Shown: positions 1 to 8,261, numbered from the stretch's first letter. The stretch is 64,000 bases of DNA from Azonexaceae bacterium (GCA_013335535.1 JAAXVL010000003.1:124001-188000); one strand, 5' to 3'. Program-made: numbers and translations. The notes: generated by a model from the letters alone, not told the origin.

Positions 1-509
1 TGGAGAACAGGATCCGTCAAATCGATTGCGATCTCGCCCATCACTGGTTCAGTTGGATCAGATGATCGCCTTGCTGTGGCAACCAGACGAAGCCGAATCT
101 TCTGGCCATCGGCCAACGTCAGGATGGCGTCGGTGGAATCCATGAATTCGGCAGCCGTGACCTGGACGAGTTCTTCAGCGACCTTTGCCTTGCCGGTGAA
201 TTTTCTGCCGGATGGCGTTTCGACCTCTTGAGTGACCTCGAAAGAGGGAAGCTTCAATTCAGTGATCGACTTGACGATTTCTTTGGCAGCCGTCAGAACC
301 GCGCTCGTTGCGCAGTCATCTAGCTCCGGCGCTTGGTAGTGGCGGAAGTGCGGACGCTTCTTCCAGTACGGGTTTTGAGCATTGACCGCCTCAAGCCGGG
401 CACCGCAGCCAGGGCAAACGCAATTGCAGTCGAGGCCTGTCTGCACTTCCAAGATATAGCGTGCGACACCATTGAGGTCGTTGGCCCAGACGATCGTTGC
501 GTTGCTCAT
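1..509 (-). CDS. CoiA-like zinc-finger protein (partial, runs off left edge)
   Basis: An open frame starts at ATG 509 and runs off the left edge with no stop, so only the first ~169 residues are visible. Near the N-terminus it has a CxC-x2-CxxC cluster (residues ~28-35) followed by a W-x4-RPHFRHY stretch. This Cys-cluster plus HFRH pattern resembles the N-terminal region of competence protein CoiA-like proteins, many of which carry a nuclease domain further on; that part would lie outside the window. The ATG overlaps the TGA of the upstream gene (ATGA), so it is translationally coupled as the last of three genes. The assignment is by motif only. A nuclease role is inference. Confidence 0.6.
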   Translation of the reverse strand, partial: MSNATIVWANDLNGVARYILEVQTGLDCNCVCPGCGARLEAVNAQNPYWKKRPHFRHYQAPELDDCATSAVLTAAKEIVKSITELKLPSFEVTQEVETPSGRKFTGKAKVAEELVQVTAAEFMDSTDAILTLADGQKIRLRLVATARRSSDPTEPVMGEIAIDLTDPVL

Positions 510-1573
510 GAATTTATTTTGGCGTTGCGGAAATCGAGGATGGAAGAAGTGAGATTTTTGATTGTTTCCTGAATGTCACTCTCGTACGCGATCACTTTAG
601 ATACTTTGATCTCCGGAGGTAGGGGCGGGCATTGGTCTGAAAGTTGAACGACAACAAGAGGCACCTTTGACGCGAAATCGCAAAGTGCCTGAGCATGCTC
701 ATCAAGGCCTCTTGTTTCTGTGCCAAGCAACAGTACACCTTGGGTGCTGAACAAACTTGATTGCTGCTGACTGGACTTGGTAATTGCTACGGTCGAAGAC
801 TTGATCTGGTAGTGCCAAAGGGCATTACCAACTCTCTCTGTCAGCTTCGCGATGTGGTTATCACCAAGCTCGTAGGAAATAATTGCGATGTTCTGACCAG
901 ACCATTCCTTGTATCCAATGGCTGATGGAGTCAGTCGTACGCTGGATGTACAAGCACGGATGAAATCTTCGCCGGTAGTCGAAAGCTTGCCGTTATGGAT
1001 AAAACCTCTGTTGGTTAGATTTTGTATGGCAATACTTTGAAAGCTGCCTGGCTCGCCTTGTTTCAAGAAGTCTGACTCTTGAACGGTGGATCCGCTATTT
1101 GCCCCATGGGGAACCAGCTTGAAATGTTTTGCCACGAACGCGGTTCGAAGACTGACCAGTTCTTGAAGCGAAATATCTTTCAGCGAGAGGATAAAGTGAC
1201 GCTTCCAGTTGTTAGGAACAGCTCCAACAGCAATCGATTTTGCTAGTGATGAATACGCTTCACCCTTTTCTGCCTCGATGTCGGCAACGCAAGCTCGAAG
1301 AATGGAATGGAAGTCTCGATCGTCAATCAGTGCATCTGCCTGGGCAGGATCAATTGCAGCGTTCCCATCAAGAAGATCTGCAAAAAAAGCATCGAGGGTT
1401 TCCTCGTCTTTTTTCCGAACGGCTTCGCGCATTGTTTCTTTGCGCAACTTGAGCAAATCGTAAAGAATTGACCCTCCATTCACAAAGCTCAGGGCACCCT
1501 TAAAGCCTGTGTCTCCAAGCTTTTCAAGCTCAGTGGGAGGGGTTTTTCTCGAACGGTTGGGCTTGTCGTTCAT
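506..1573 (-). CDS. Unknown 355-aa protein with winged-helix-like and alpha/beta C-terminal region
   Basis: I do not recognise this family. The N-terminal ~150 residues are charged and probably helical. Residues ~175-215 look like a winged helix (IQNLTNRGFI, then LSTTGEDFIRA). The C-terminal ~130 residues alternate hydrophobic strands and helices (NIAIISYEL, GVLLLGTET, VPLVVVQL), which suggests a Rossmann-like or TIR-like alpha/beta fold. There is no signal peptide or membrane segment. It overlaps both neighbours by ATGA junctions, so it is the middle gene of a tight operon. A sensor or effector in a defence-type operon is possible, but this is inference. Confidence 0.65.
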   Translation of the reverse strand: MNDKPNRSRKTPPTELEKLGDTGFKGALSFVNGGSILYDLLKLRKETMREAVRKKDEETLDAFFADLLDGNAAIDPAQADALIDDRDFHSILRACVADIEAEKGEAYSSLAKSIAVGAVPNNWKRHFILSLKDISLQELVSLRTAFVAKHFKLVPHGANSGSTVQESDFLKQGEPGSFQSIAIQNLTNRGFIHNGKLSTTGEDFIRACTSSVRLTPSAIGYKEWSGQNIAIISYELGDNHIAKLTERVGNALWHYQIKSSTVAITKSSQQQSSLFSTQGVLLLGTETRGLDEHAQALCDFASKVPLVVVQLSDQCPPLPPEIKVSKVIAYESDIQETIKNLTSSILDFRNAKINS

Positions 1574-2034
1574 GAATTGCTGATGTTGCTGCGTTCGTCC
1601 AGCAAATCACCAACTTCCAAGCTCGGGCTGTAGCCACAGGGGATTGTCCAGTTGCCAGTATCGAACAGCTTTTCGATCTGGAGTTCGCCGGGCGCACGGA
1701 AGGCTTGGTTGAGAATCTGCTTTTGCACATAATGGTCGCCGTAGTGACCTCCGCACTCGCATATCGTCATGTAATAGTCGCTCTCGGCGGTCAGGCTGTG
1801 GCGAATCTCGAAGTTGGGGTGGCGTTTCGTGACTGCATCCAGCACATCGGCAGGCAAGTCTGCGACGTAGCTTAGCAAGTAACCATCGCCGTCTTCCTGA
1901 GGCTCATCAGGGTCAATCAGGCCCTTCGTGGCCAAGGCAGCAATGGTGTTTTCTTTACCGCAAAGGTTGCAGGCCTGCGTTGCGCTGATCAGATACAGGG
2001 GGCCGGAGATGGCGAGTCCGTCGAGGGTTTCCAT
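1570..2034 (-). CDS. Small zinc-binding protein, first gene of the three-gene operon
   Basis: A 154-residue protein with two Cys/His groups: QACNLCGKE near residue 23 and TICECGGHYGDHY near residue 95. Together these look like a split zinc ribbon. The body is rich in acidic residues and has no export signal. Its TGA overlaps the ATG of the following gene. An in-frame ATG at 2079 would add 15 residues, but neither start has a clear Shine-Dalgarno. A TATAGT sequence lies just inside the longer version and could be a -10 element, so the shorter start is preferred. Function unknown; it may recognise nucleic acid or a partner for the two downstream proteins. Confidence 0.6.
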   Translation of the reverse strand: METLDGLAISGPLYLISATQACNLCGKENTIAALATKGLIDPDEPQEDGDGYLLSYVADLPADVLDAVTKRHPNFEIRHSLTAESDYYMTICECGGHYGDHYVQKQILNQAFRAPGELQIEKLFDTGNWTIPCGYSPSLEVGDLLDERSNISNS

Positions 2035-2187
2035 GATGCTGTAGGAAGTGCGAAAACGAGCACTATAGCCCATCGGCATCAGAGTCAGCCAGACGGTTTA
2101 CGGACAAACCCTGTCCTCCTTGCAATGCCCGGTGCGGTATGAGAATCCGTATCGCCAACACCGGCACAACCTACAAGGAGCAACACC

Positions 2188-2358
2188 ATGAGCAAGCAAG
2201 GTACCCCGTTTAACGCAGCCGCCGTCAGCCGTATCACCAGTGCCACCGCCAAGGGTAACGGCGGTCAGATCCCGGCTGGCAGCTTTGCAGCCAAGGCTCA
2301 AAGCATTGCAGCGAAGAGCGGCGGAGCAGGCAAGGGATCTACGGGCGGCAAGAAGTAA
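2188..2358 (+). CDS. Small SMP (seed maturation protein-like) domain protein, 56 aa
   Basis: ATG at 2188 follows a perfect AAGGAG (2175-2180) at good spacing and gives 56 residues rich in Ala, Gly, Ser and Lys. The pattern AAVSRITSATAKGNGG, then a GSFAAKAQSIAAK segment, is the repeat style of small bacterial proteins assigned to the SMP family, named after plant seed maturation (LEA) proteins. Such proteins are probably disordered and are often seen on plasmids and integrated elements; their role is not established. The stop codon abuts the stop of the convergent gene with no spacer. Existence as a gene is well supported. Function is not. Confidence 0.75.
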   Translation: MSKQGTPFNAAAVSRITSATAKGNGGQIPAGSFAAKAQSIAAKSGGAGKGSTGGKK

Positions 2359-3474
2359 TCAGTCGGCAGGCTTGAGGAGGGGGAGCCAATACCTGTACCA
2401 GTGCAGGTAGCGGCTTACTCTCCAGTCATGGACTGTCTCAAAGCCAAATGGGAACAGTGGCTCACGATACCGACTCAGTGGGCCGATGATCCCCATCATG
2501 AAGTTGATGCGCCGAGTCGCTGTAGCTTTAAACCAGCTCAATCCCCAATCCTTGCGTCGAGGATTTCCCTTCTCTATGGCCTTGTCGCCGTACAGCTTGC
2601 GAAACATCGCATCGAGCACATCGAGTGATGGGAAGGTTTCACCGCTTTTCCAGCGCCGAAGCTGTCGCCTGGCCGAGCCGATATCGAAGTCCATCGCGGG
2701 TTTGTTTATCTGAGGGATGAAGCTGGCCAGTTCGGTACCAGCGCCCGAGTAATCGGCTAGCCAGTCAAAGAACAGGGCGTTTGGCTGACCCAGTTGTTCT
2801 GCCGACAGATCAGGGAACAGACCATCAAATTCTGGCTTTGCAGAGAGACCATCTACGGTCGCCTGAGCGTCAATTGCTGCGATTAGATTCAGCATCAGCT
2901 CAATCATTACCATGCATCGCAGGCCGGTCAGCTGTTCGATAGTTGATGCGTTGCGCAGTCGGTCGACCGCCCCCGGCCACAAATACAGTTCCATGATCGG
3001 GGCGGCTTCTAGCAGGTCAGCACACCGGTTAAGGTCATCTGCGACCCAAGCCTTGGTTGGCTCCTTTAGTGCTTCCTCAACGTCGACGAAGTGCTGCGAA
3101 ATGGCATTGAGCTTGGGGGGCCACTGGTCACCTTTATTCGAGCATCCGTAAATGTAGCTTCGCCATGAACCCAGGTTGCCGACTTCTGATTCTTTGCCAT
3201 CAAGCGCCTTCGAGAATTCGTCAGCCCAAGGAAAACCGAGGTTTTCCATGGCTGTTGGCAAAACTGCCTTGGCCCGTTCAAGGCTGATCTTCTTCTTGCG
3301 CCGCGTGTCCTGATACAGAGCAAGCATGGCCGGGTTGTCCTCTCCCAACAGCTCAGAAAGGGAAAAGCCAGTTAGCTCAAGCTCGATTGCTGTGTCCCAA
3401 AGAAATAGGTCTGAGAAATCAATCTTGCGAGGGCGTCCGGCACGACCGAATGAGGGAGGGGGCTTGGTGCTCAA
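2359..3474 (-). CDS. Unknown 371-aa cytoplasmic protein
   Basis: Not recognised. The N-terminus has a basic AGRPRK patch resembling an AT-hook or DNA-tethering tail. The remainder alternates predicted helices and is rich in Trp and Leu, with no signal peptide, no membrane segment and no cysteine cluster. It is convergent with the small SMP gene, the two stops being directly adjacent, and is transcribed alone. The promoter should lie in the ~95 bp before 3571, shared divergently with the cysteine-rich gene. Base composition is typical of the element. Confidence 0.6.
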   Translation of the reverse strand: MSTKPPPSFGRAGRPRKIDFSDLFLWDTAIELELTGFSLSELLGEDNPAMLALYQDTRRKKKISLERAKAVLPTAMENLGFPWADEFSKALDGKESEVGNLGSWRSYIYGCSNKGDQWPPKLNAISQHFVDVEEALKEPTKAWVADDLNRCADLLEAAPIMELYLWPGAVDRLRNASTIEQLTGLRCMVMIELMLNLIAAIDAQATVDGLSAKPEFDGLFPDLSAEQLGQPNALFFDWLADYSGAGTELASFIPQINKPAMDFDIGSARRQLRRWKSGETFPSLDVLDAMFRKLYGDKAIEKGNPRRKDWGLSWFKATATRRINFMMGIIGPLSRYREPLFPFGFETVHDWRVSRYLHWYRYWLPLLKPAD

Positions 3475-3570
3475 GGTCTGGTGATGATGATTAATTGCCG
3501 GAATGCTACATCACAGCAGCATTAGGTGCGGTCGTTCGACCAAGAAAGAAAACACTTCTTGGAGAACATC

Positions 3571-3807
3571 ATGCAAATCATCACCGTCACCTCGATCAAG
3601 GCTCCTCGCAAGCAGACCAACTGCTACTGCAATGCCTATAGCTTCCCGCATCGCGCCGGTAGCTGCACGAACAAGGCCGGTACCGTCGAGCGCAACTGCT
3701 CCGAGTGTTATCACGGGGTCAGGGTCTCTGACTACAACGGGACGGGGGATCGCTGGAACGCTGCCTACGAGTGCAGCGCGAAAGGCATCCGCCCCTGCGA
3801 AGACTGA
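3571..3807 (+). CDS. Cysteine-rich 78-residue protein
   Basis: The start is placed at ATG 3571 because a GGAGA Shine-Dalgarno (3561-3565) precedes it; an upstream in-frame start is not supported. The product has seven cysteines (TNCYCNAY, GSCTNKAG, ERNCSECYHG, YECSAKG, RPCED), all in the latter two thirds. That suggests structural zinc or disulfide binding. No signal peptide is visible, so a cytoplasmic zinc protein is the more likely reading. It is divergent from the 371-aa gene. No family is recognised. Confidence 0.6.
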   Translation: MQIITVTSIKAPRKQTNCYCNAYSFPHRAGSCTNKAGTVERNCSECYHGVRVSDYNGTGDRWNAAYECSAKGIRPCED

Positions 3808-4099
3808 TTTTGGCTTTGTAAAACGAGGGGTAACTTGGTCGATATGTCCAACACCGCTTTATGCGAGGTCGTCCAACCAATTAAATCAGTACAGGTGGTT
3901 AAGCGTATTGCACATGCGCTCAGCGAATTCGCTGGCTCCTTAACCGACAGGGGATCGGGAATGTGCAGACCCCTGGCCGGCCGGAACAGACGGTCAGGCG
4001 GTTCAGTCCACTTCTCAAAGGCTCTGGCCTTCGAAAAGCGATCTGCGGCAGTCAATTCAGACGGTATGCGCAACCCAATCCATATCCAAGGAGAACATT
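3808..4099. other. Intergenic region upstream of the exported-protein pair
   Basis: About 290 bp without a convincing gene. Frames that cross it have element-unlike composition, lack ribosome sites and overlap the exported protein that starts at 4100. The stretch probably holds the promoter for the 4100/5140 pair, whose ribosome site (AAGGAG, 4089-4094) sits at its right end. No strong promoter hexamer pair or hairpin was identified. Confidence 0.4.
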
Positions 4100-5122
4100 A
4101 TGAAGAAAACCATTATTGCAGCAATTCTTGCCGCAACAGCCGCTGGCAGTGCTTTTGCAGGATTTCCAGTCTCTGAGAAGAGCTGTTCGAGCGTGGCTGA
4201 GGCAATTTTCGATTCCGCGCCTGGTGTGTTTGAGAAAGACGGGATTGAAGGCCTTTCTGCCATCCAAGGAGCGTACTGCCGTGATTACGGCAAGGTGGAA
4301 GTGACGCTGGTGAATGCCAAAACGATGCAGTTACAAATTCGCAATGTCGACATCGGCAAAATTCTTTTCATCTCTTCTGGTTTGGCCAGCGAGATCGCGC
4401 AGATTAAGCCAGGCGAGAAGAAATTGGTGACTGAGATGGCTGAGTACGATGAGGCAAAAACCGAGATGAAGCATGTTGCTCGCATTGCCCGCTTTGATGA
4501 TGTCGTATTCGTCGTTACTGGCGACACACTCAAGCGCAAGCAGGGCGAAATAACCTGGGCGAACTTGAGCGAAAAGAAGTCAAAAGCCCAGAACGCACTA
4601 GCAAAACACAACAAGGCATTTAGTGCGAGCGAGAGCGAAGCGTTGAAAACGGAGGCTGGTTTTAAGGCGAGCCAGGCGCATGGACAAGCAGGCCTGCGAA
4701 GCACAGAGCATAGCTTGCAGATGATGCAGCAGGCCATTCAAACGGCCTCCCAAGGCTCAAACATTGGCGAAATTGCGCGAAACGCGATCGCTGATGCAGT
4801 TCAGTTGTCAGCAAGCAATGGCGCTGGAATTGACGCCGGGCGGGCAGGGGCGCACGCCGAAGTGGCGTTGCTGCATTCAAAACTTTCAGCCAGCGAAAAA
4901 AGGCAGGCAGGGAATGTTGCTTTCAAAGCCGCCCTGTCCTTGTCGTCACAAGGGTTTGAGGGAGAAGTGGTTCGTAGTGATGACTTCCAGTTAGCTCAAT
5001 CTGAATACATCAAGGCCATGGGTGATGCCATTGGGGGCTACTACGGTAGCGGATTCATTGAGTCCGCGAAGGCTGTTCAGCATGCGGGTTTTGAAGTCGG
5101 AAAACTCAATCAAATTAACTAA
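4100..5122 (+). CDS. Exported 340-aa protein of unknown function
   Basis: ATG 4100 follows AAGGAG. The first ~21 residues form a classical Sec signal (MKKTI, hydrophobic core, GSAFA cleavage site). The mature part has two cysteines near its start (SEKSC and GAYCRD), a strand-rich middle to about residue 130, and a long helical, Lys/Ala/Gln-rich second half with coiled-coil character (TWANLSEKKSKAQNALAKH onwards). No enzyme motif is visible. A lipoprotein gene follows after 17 bp and is probably co-transcribed. The two may form an envelope pair, for example in surface exclusion or envelope modification by the element, but this is inference. Confidence 0.7.
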   Translation: MKKTIIAAILAATAAGSAFAGFPVSEKSCSSVAEAIFDSAPGVFEKDGIEGLSAIQGAYCRDYGKVEVTLVNAKTMQLQIRNVDIGKILFISSGLASEIAQIKPGEKKLVTEMAEYDEAKTEMKHVARIARFDDVVFVVTGDTLKRKQGEITWANLSEKKSKAQNALAKHNKAFSASESEALKTEAGFKASQAHGQAGLRSTEHSLQMMQQAIQTASQGSNIGEIARNAIADAVQLSASNGAGIDAGRAGAHAEVALLHSKLSASEKRQAGNVAFKAALSLSSQGFEGEVVRSDDFQLAQSEYIKAMGDAIGGYYGSGFIESAKAVQHAGFEVGKLNQIN

Positions 5123-5139
5123 CTTCTGGAGATTCCAAA

Positions 5140-5535
5140 ATGCTCAAAATCCTTCGCGTTTCTGCGTTCGCTGCTGCTCTGTGCTCGGCAACTTTGCTTA
5201 CCGGCTGCGTCTCTGGCGGAGCACTTGGCTCTCTCAATATGAGCGGCGTTTCTCTCAAGGAGAGTCAGCCTGCCTTCAATGCAGTTGCCTCCCTGGAAAG
5301 CGACAAATTGGCATTGATCGACAACCTCGTACTGACCGATTCGATTCTGTTTCGTCGAGTTGCAGGCTTGGCCAGCGCACTTCGTAAGCAGGGGGCGATT
5401 CAGGATGATTCAACGATCACACGGGCTGCCGCCGTCCAGGTGCTGATGGAAGACGCCAACAAGGGCAAAGCTGAAGCGATCACACGGTTGTCTCTGATCA
5501 TCCCTAACTACAAGGCCCCTCGAAAACCATCCTGA
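5140..5535 (+). CDS. Small lipoprotein, 131 aa
   Basis: The N-terminal signal ends in a lipobox LLTGC (Cys at ~23), so this is a predicted lipoprotein. A GGAGATT ribosome site precedes ATG 5140. After the lipidated Cys come a Gly/Ser-rich linker and an Ala/Leu-rich helical domain with no known motif. It follows the exported 340-aa gene at a 17 bp gap and is probably co-transcribed. Entry-exclusion proteins of plasmids are often small lipoproteins of this kind, but nothing specific in the sequence shows that role. Confidence 0.7.
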   Translation: MLKILRVSAFAAALCSATLLTGCVSGGALGSLNMSGVSLKESQPAFNAVASLESDKLALIDNLVLTDSILFRRVAGLASALRKQGAIQDDSTITRAAAVQVLMEDANKGKAEAITRLSLIIPNYKAPRKPS

Positions 5536-5620
5536 TTTCGGGTAGTTTGCTTCCCCAATGGCCGAAAACGGCCATTCAGAAAGCGAATTGCGGCAGTTCT
5601 CCGAACGGCATCTAGCGTCA

Positions 5621-5647
5621 GCGCCTTCCCCTACGTGGGGTTGGCGC
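5621..5647. promoter_or_regulatory. GC-rich hairpin in the leader of the 5691 gene
   Basis: Inverted arms GCGCC and GGCGC enclose a second pair CCCC and GGGG, giving a stable stem in an otherwise gene-free 155 bp gap. No T-run follows, so it is not a typical intrinsic terminator. It lies about 45 bp before the ATG at 5691 and may shape the 5' leader or weakly end the upstream transcript. A second small inverted repeat (TGGCCG and CGGCCA) sits at about 5559-5574. Confidence 0.4.
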
Positions 5648-5690
5648 GGCATCGCGCTACATCCATTTCAATTTTTACGGAGAACACGAA

Positions 5691-6089
5691 ATGCATCGAG
5701 CTATTTCGCAAGTCGAAGATGGGGTGATTCCCTTCTCTCTTGCCGCAATCAACCTTGCTGAAGCCGTCCAGCCAGAAAACGGAACTATCGCCATTGTTGG
5801 TGATGCCGACCTGAGCGCCCTGGTTTCACAGACCCTTATCGATACGTACGAGAAGTTCGGACAGAAGCCGCAACTGGCCACGTTCGAGCACGCTGACGAC
5901 ACAACGCGACAGGCAATTACACAAGCCTCTGCAATTGTTGCTCTCAAACATGACTTCCAGACGGCAACGGCCCTTGTCGATGTCTGCGAGCACGGTTCCA
6001 TTTACGAAATTATGGGCCTGATGGGTAACGAAGGCGTCGTTTGGGTCAAAGGAAGCAAGCATCTGACCCGCGTGGACATGAACTGGTAA
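5691..6089 (+). CDS. Unknown 132-aa protein with Rossmann-like pattern
   Basis: ATG 5691 follows ACGGAG at reasonable spacing. The chain alternates strands and helices (GTIAIVGDAD, ASAIVALKHD, GVVWVKGSKH), suggesting a small alpha/beta fold, possibly one that senses or binds a nucleotide. No catalytic motif was found. The next gene (6104) starts 14 bp downstream, and its C-terminal half has a similar alternating pattern (HVVLITGRPN), so the two may act together. Family unknown. Confidence 0.6.
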   Translation: MHRAISQVEDGVIPFSLAAINLAEAVQPENGTIAIVGDADLSALVSQTLIDTYEKFGQKPQLATFEHADDTTRQAITQASAIVALKHDFQTATALVDVCEHGSIYEIMGLMGNEGVVWVKGSKHLTRVDMNW

Positions 6090-6103
6090 GCAGGGAAATC
6101 GCT

Positions 6104-6976
6104 ATGAAAAAATTTACTGCACAATCTCAAAGCACCTTTGATCACATCGTCAAAGCATTGCTCGAAGCGGGGGAAATGACCGCTGCCGATCTTGTGAAGC
6201 TTCTCGGTATGCGGAACTCAACTTTGCAGAAGTTCCTCGTGATCGGTGTGACGATGGGACAACTCAATCGAGTCCAACTGCCAGGTGGCAAAACGAGGCC
6301 GTTCGTGTACTTCCTGACCGATGCAGGCATTAAGTACGCTGAGTCGCTGATCAAGCCGAAAACCAAGACAGCAAAGGCAGAAAAGGTTGTTGTGCCGGAA
6401 CCTGTTGAGCCTGCAATTCCGGAGCAAAACAGTGCGGTTGAGATGGAAGGTAGCGAGGACTTCCGCAAAGCAATTCGTCTTATTGCCAAGCCATTTGCTC
6501 TTGCTGTCGCAAAGGAAGTCGCAAATACGGTTTCAGACCTGGGCGTAGAAATCTTCGTCGAGGAGCTGCTGCGCGAGATACCAGCTCAACTTGTTGTTAA
6601 ATCGGTCGAGCGCTTGCGCACCCTTGATATCGAGTCGATCACCACAACGACGACCGAGATGGTTGCAGCTCTGGTCAGGCCGAAAAAGCTGCGCGTCAGC
6701 GTAACCGGCATGACAGCCGAAGACGAAGCCAAGCTGCGCAAGGAGTTCGAGAAGGAATTTACCTTCGAGTTTGTCCCATCCAACGACTTGGCCTGGATCC
6801 TTCGAGCAGGGGAGCACGCTGATCACGTCGTTCTGATCACCGGTCGCCCGAATGTCGAATCAGCAAATGCTCGATTTAAGGAATTGGGCAAGACTCCGAT
6901 GCTAGTCAGCGGTGGCTACAAAGAGGTCTCTGATCGACTGACTGATCTCTATCTCGAAAGCGTTGAGGCCATCTGA
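6104..6976 (+). CDS. Winged-helix N-terminal protein with unknown C-terminal domain, 290 aa
   Basis: The start is set at ATG 6104, shortly after the previous stop and with AGGGA before it; a longer frame from 6041 would overlap the upstream gene. Residues ~5-80 read as a winged helix (FDHIVKALLEAGEMTAADLV, then a wing ending in FLTDAGIKYAESL). A Pro/Lys/Glu linker follows (~85-110), then a helical region, then a strand-rich C-terminal domain from ~205 (LRVSVTGMTAEDE, DHVVLITGRPN). The layout suggests a DNA-binding protein with a ligand or partner domain. An intrinsic terminator closes the unit at 7021. Confidence 0.65.
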   Translation: MKKFTAQSQSTFDHIVKALLEAGEMTAADLVKLLGMRNSTLQKFLVIGVTMGQLNRVQLPGGKTRPFVYFLTDAGIKYAESLIKPKTKTAKAEKVVVPEPVEPAIPEQNSAVEMEGSEDFRKAIRLIAKPFALAVAKEVANTVSDLGVEIFVEELLREIPAQLVVKSVERLRTLDIESITTTTTEMVAALVRPKKLRVSVTGMTAEDEAKLRKEFEKEFTFEFVPSNDLAWILRAGEHADHVVLITGRPNVESANARFKELGKTPMLVSGGYKEVSDRLTDLYLESVEAI

Positions 6977-7020
6977 ACGCCTGAAATGGCTTGGCAGAGA
7001 AGACTGTGGGGCAACCAAGG

Positions 7021-7045
7021 AGGAGGGGATTTCCCCTCCTTTTTT
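7021..7045 (+). terminator. Intrinsic terminator
   Basis: A perfect 9-bp stem AGGAGGGGA / TCCCCTCCT with a 2-base loop is followed by five Ts. It ends the 5691-6976 unit. Confidence 0.85.
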
Positions 7046-7091
7046 ATTTGTGGATTGCGCAATTCAGTTGGTTACGAATATGTTCCGCTGC

Positions 7092-7115
7092 TACAAATAC
7101 GACACACAATTTGTA
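7092..7115. promoter_or_regulatory. Candidate operator (TACAAAT inverted repeat)
   Basis: The inverted repeat TACAAAT-N10-ATTTGTA lies in an AT-rich 135 bp gap before the gene at 7182. AT-rich hexamers resembling -35 and -10 elements (TTGTAT, TAAAAT) overlap or follow it. It could be a repressor site controlling the 7182-8416 gene group. Identified by eye only. Confidence 0.35.
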
Positions 7116-7181
7116 TTGTTAAAATACACTACGAGTAATAAAATGTATTCAATTCCTTAAATTACACAAAAGAGGTTTGCC

Positions 7182-7760
7182 ATGATCAATCTGCCGCTTG
7201 AGACCGAAAAACAAGGTCTCTCTGTCGATAGCCTCGTCGTGAAGCTGATCGAGGAGACCGGCGACACTGAGCAGAACGTCATGTCGAGGCTCGTCGCTTG
7301 GGAGAGGAAAGGCCTCATCGTCATCCACCAGGAGCGGGATGCTGATGGAGAACTCCGCTTCTATGCCTGGAAGCGTGACCCTGAAGTGGTCAAGGCCGAA
7401 AAGCGCAGCGTCTGGCTTAGCAACATCATTGCTCTGGGTGGCTTCGAGAAAACGATCTTCGGCGACGTGCCGCAAGAAAAGGTCTACGAGGCAGTTGTCG
7501 GCAAGGGCTACAAAGCCGTCATGCGCGAAATCAAGAAGGGTGTCGGCATTGTTCGCGATGTGGTTGCTGAAGTGGTCGAGGTCGTCACCGAGGTTGCCGA
7601 GGCCATTGCCCCAGTTGTTGCCAAGGTCGTGTCGAAGCCGTTGTCGGCTCTCAAGAACTGGCTTGGCTTTGCAGCGATGCCTGTACCTGCCCTTGCTGTG
7701 GTTCGCATCGACCACTATCAGGCTGGCAACAACAGCCCAATCCGACGCGGCATTCCTTAG
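7182..7760 (+). CDS. Unknown 192-aa protein, winged-helix-like N-terminus
   Basis: An AAGAGG site precedes ATG 7182. Residues ~10-65 look like a small winged helix (DSLVVKLIEETGDTEQNVMS, then WERKGLIVIHQE). Residues ~70-150 are helical, including a hydrophobic Val/Ala-rich repeat (VVAEVVEVVTEVAEAIAPVV) that could be an amphipathic or coiled-coil segment. It heads a run of closely spaced small genes (7182-8416). Function unknown; a regulator or a structural DNA-binding protein is possible. Confidence 0.6.
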   Translation: MINLPLETEKQGLSVDSLVVKLIEETGDTEQNVMSRLVAWERKGLIVIHQERDADGELRFYAWKRDPEVVKAEKRSVWLSNIIALGGFEKTIFGDVPQEKVYEAVVGKGYKAVMREIKKGVGIVRDVVAEVVEVVTEVAEAIAPVVAKVVSKPLSALKNWLGFAAMPVPALAVVRIDHYQAGNNSPIRRGIP

Positions 7761-7762
7761 CC

Positions 7763-8005
7763 ATGAGCCATTTCCCGGATTACGCGATCCTGTCCGATCA
7801 GTGCCTGTCGTTGGTAGCTGTCTGCCCTGCATGCGGTGATGAACATGGCAATGGCGACGAGTTGCTTTGCGAGGAGTGCATGGCAACAGCGGAAGACGAG
7901 ACCGCTTTCTGTGACGTCGTTCCCCCAAGTATAGGGAAGGTATCCACTCCGGATCCTTGCAACCCTCTAGGAGATGTAAATGAGCAACAAGTCTGTTTCT
8001 GCTAA
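7763..8005 (+). CDS. Small zinc-ribbon-like protein, 80 aa
   Basis: ATG 7763 follows the previous TAG by two bases, so expression is probably coupled. Two CxxC pairs (CPACGDEHG and CEECM) about 17 residues apart could bind one zinc. The last ~10 residues overlap the start of the next gene in another frame. Short length and the lack of an independent ribosome site lower confidence. Confidence 0.45.
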   Translation: MSHFPDYAILSDQCLSLVAVCPACGDEHGNGDELLCEECMATAEDETAFCDVVPPSIGKVSTPDPCNPLGDVNEQQVCFC

Positions 8006-8261
8006 GCCCAGCAAGACTCTTTCCGTTCTGGCTGGATTGATGATTTCGTCGGTGGCAACTCTGATTGTCGGAAAGATTAAAGGTGTTGTGGTTTGCGGTT
8101 CCAGTGCCATCGGCGTTGGTTTCGAATGCAAATACAACCTGGCCGGTAACTACTGGATGTTGGCCTTTGAAGCCTCAGCTTTTGTAGCGTCAGTGGCTCT
8201 AATCCACTGGTTGAGCGCAAAAGACAACAAGCACCAGGCTCCCGACCTGATCGTCGACTAA
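7980..8261 (+). CDS. Small inner-membrane protein, 93 aa
   Basis: AGGAG (7969-7973) precedes ATG 7980 at good spacing. Two hydrophobic segments (about residues 12-30 and 53-72) indicate two transmembrane helices. Two cysteines (VVVCGSS and FECKY) lie between them and may form a disulfide. The tail is hydrophilic. The TAA overlaps the ATG of the next small gene. No family is recognised. Confidence 0.65.
   Translation: MSNKSVSAKPSKTLSVLAGLMISSVATLIVGKIKGVVVCGSSAIGVGFECKYNLAGNYWMLAFEASAFVASVALIHWLSAKDNKHQAPDLIVD

Noticed and set aside
333-572. Plus-strand reading frame over the CoiA-like gene
   Set aside because: It is antisense to a minus-strand gene with zinc-finger motifs and an ATGA junction, and has no ribosome site.
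3835-4176. 113-residue plus-strand frame before the exported protein
   Set aside because: It lacks a ribosome site and overlaps the signal peptide of the 4100 gene, which has a strong AAGGAG.
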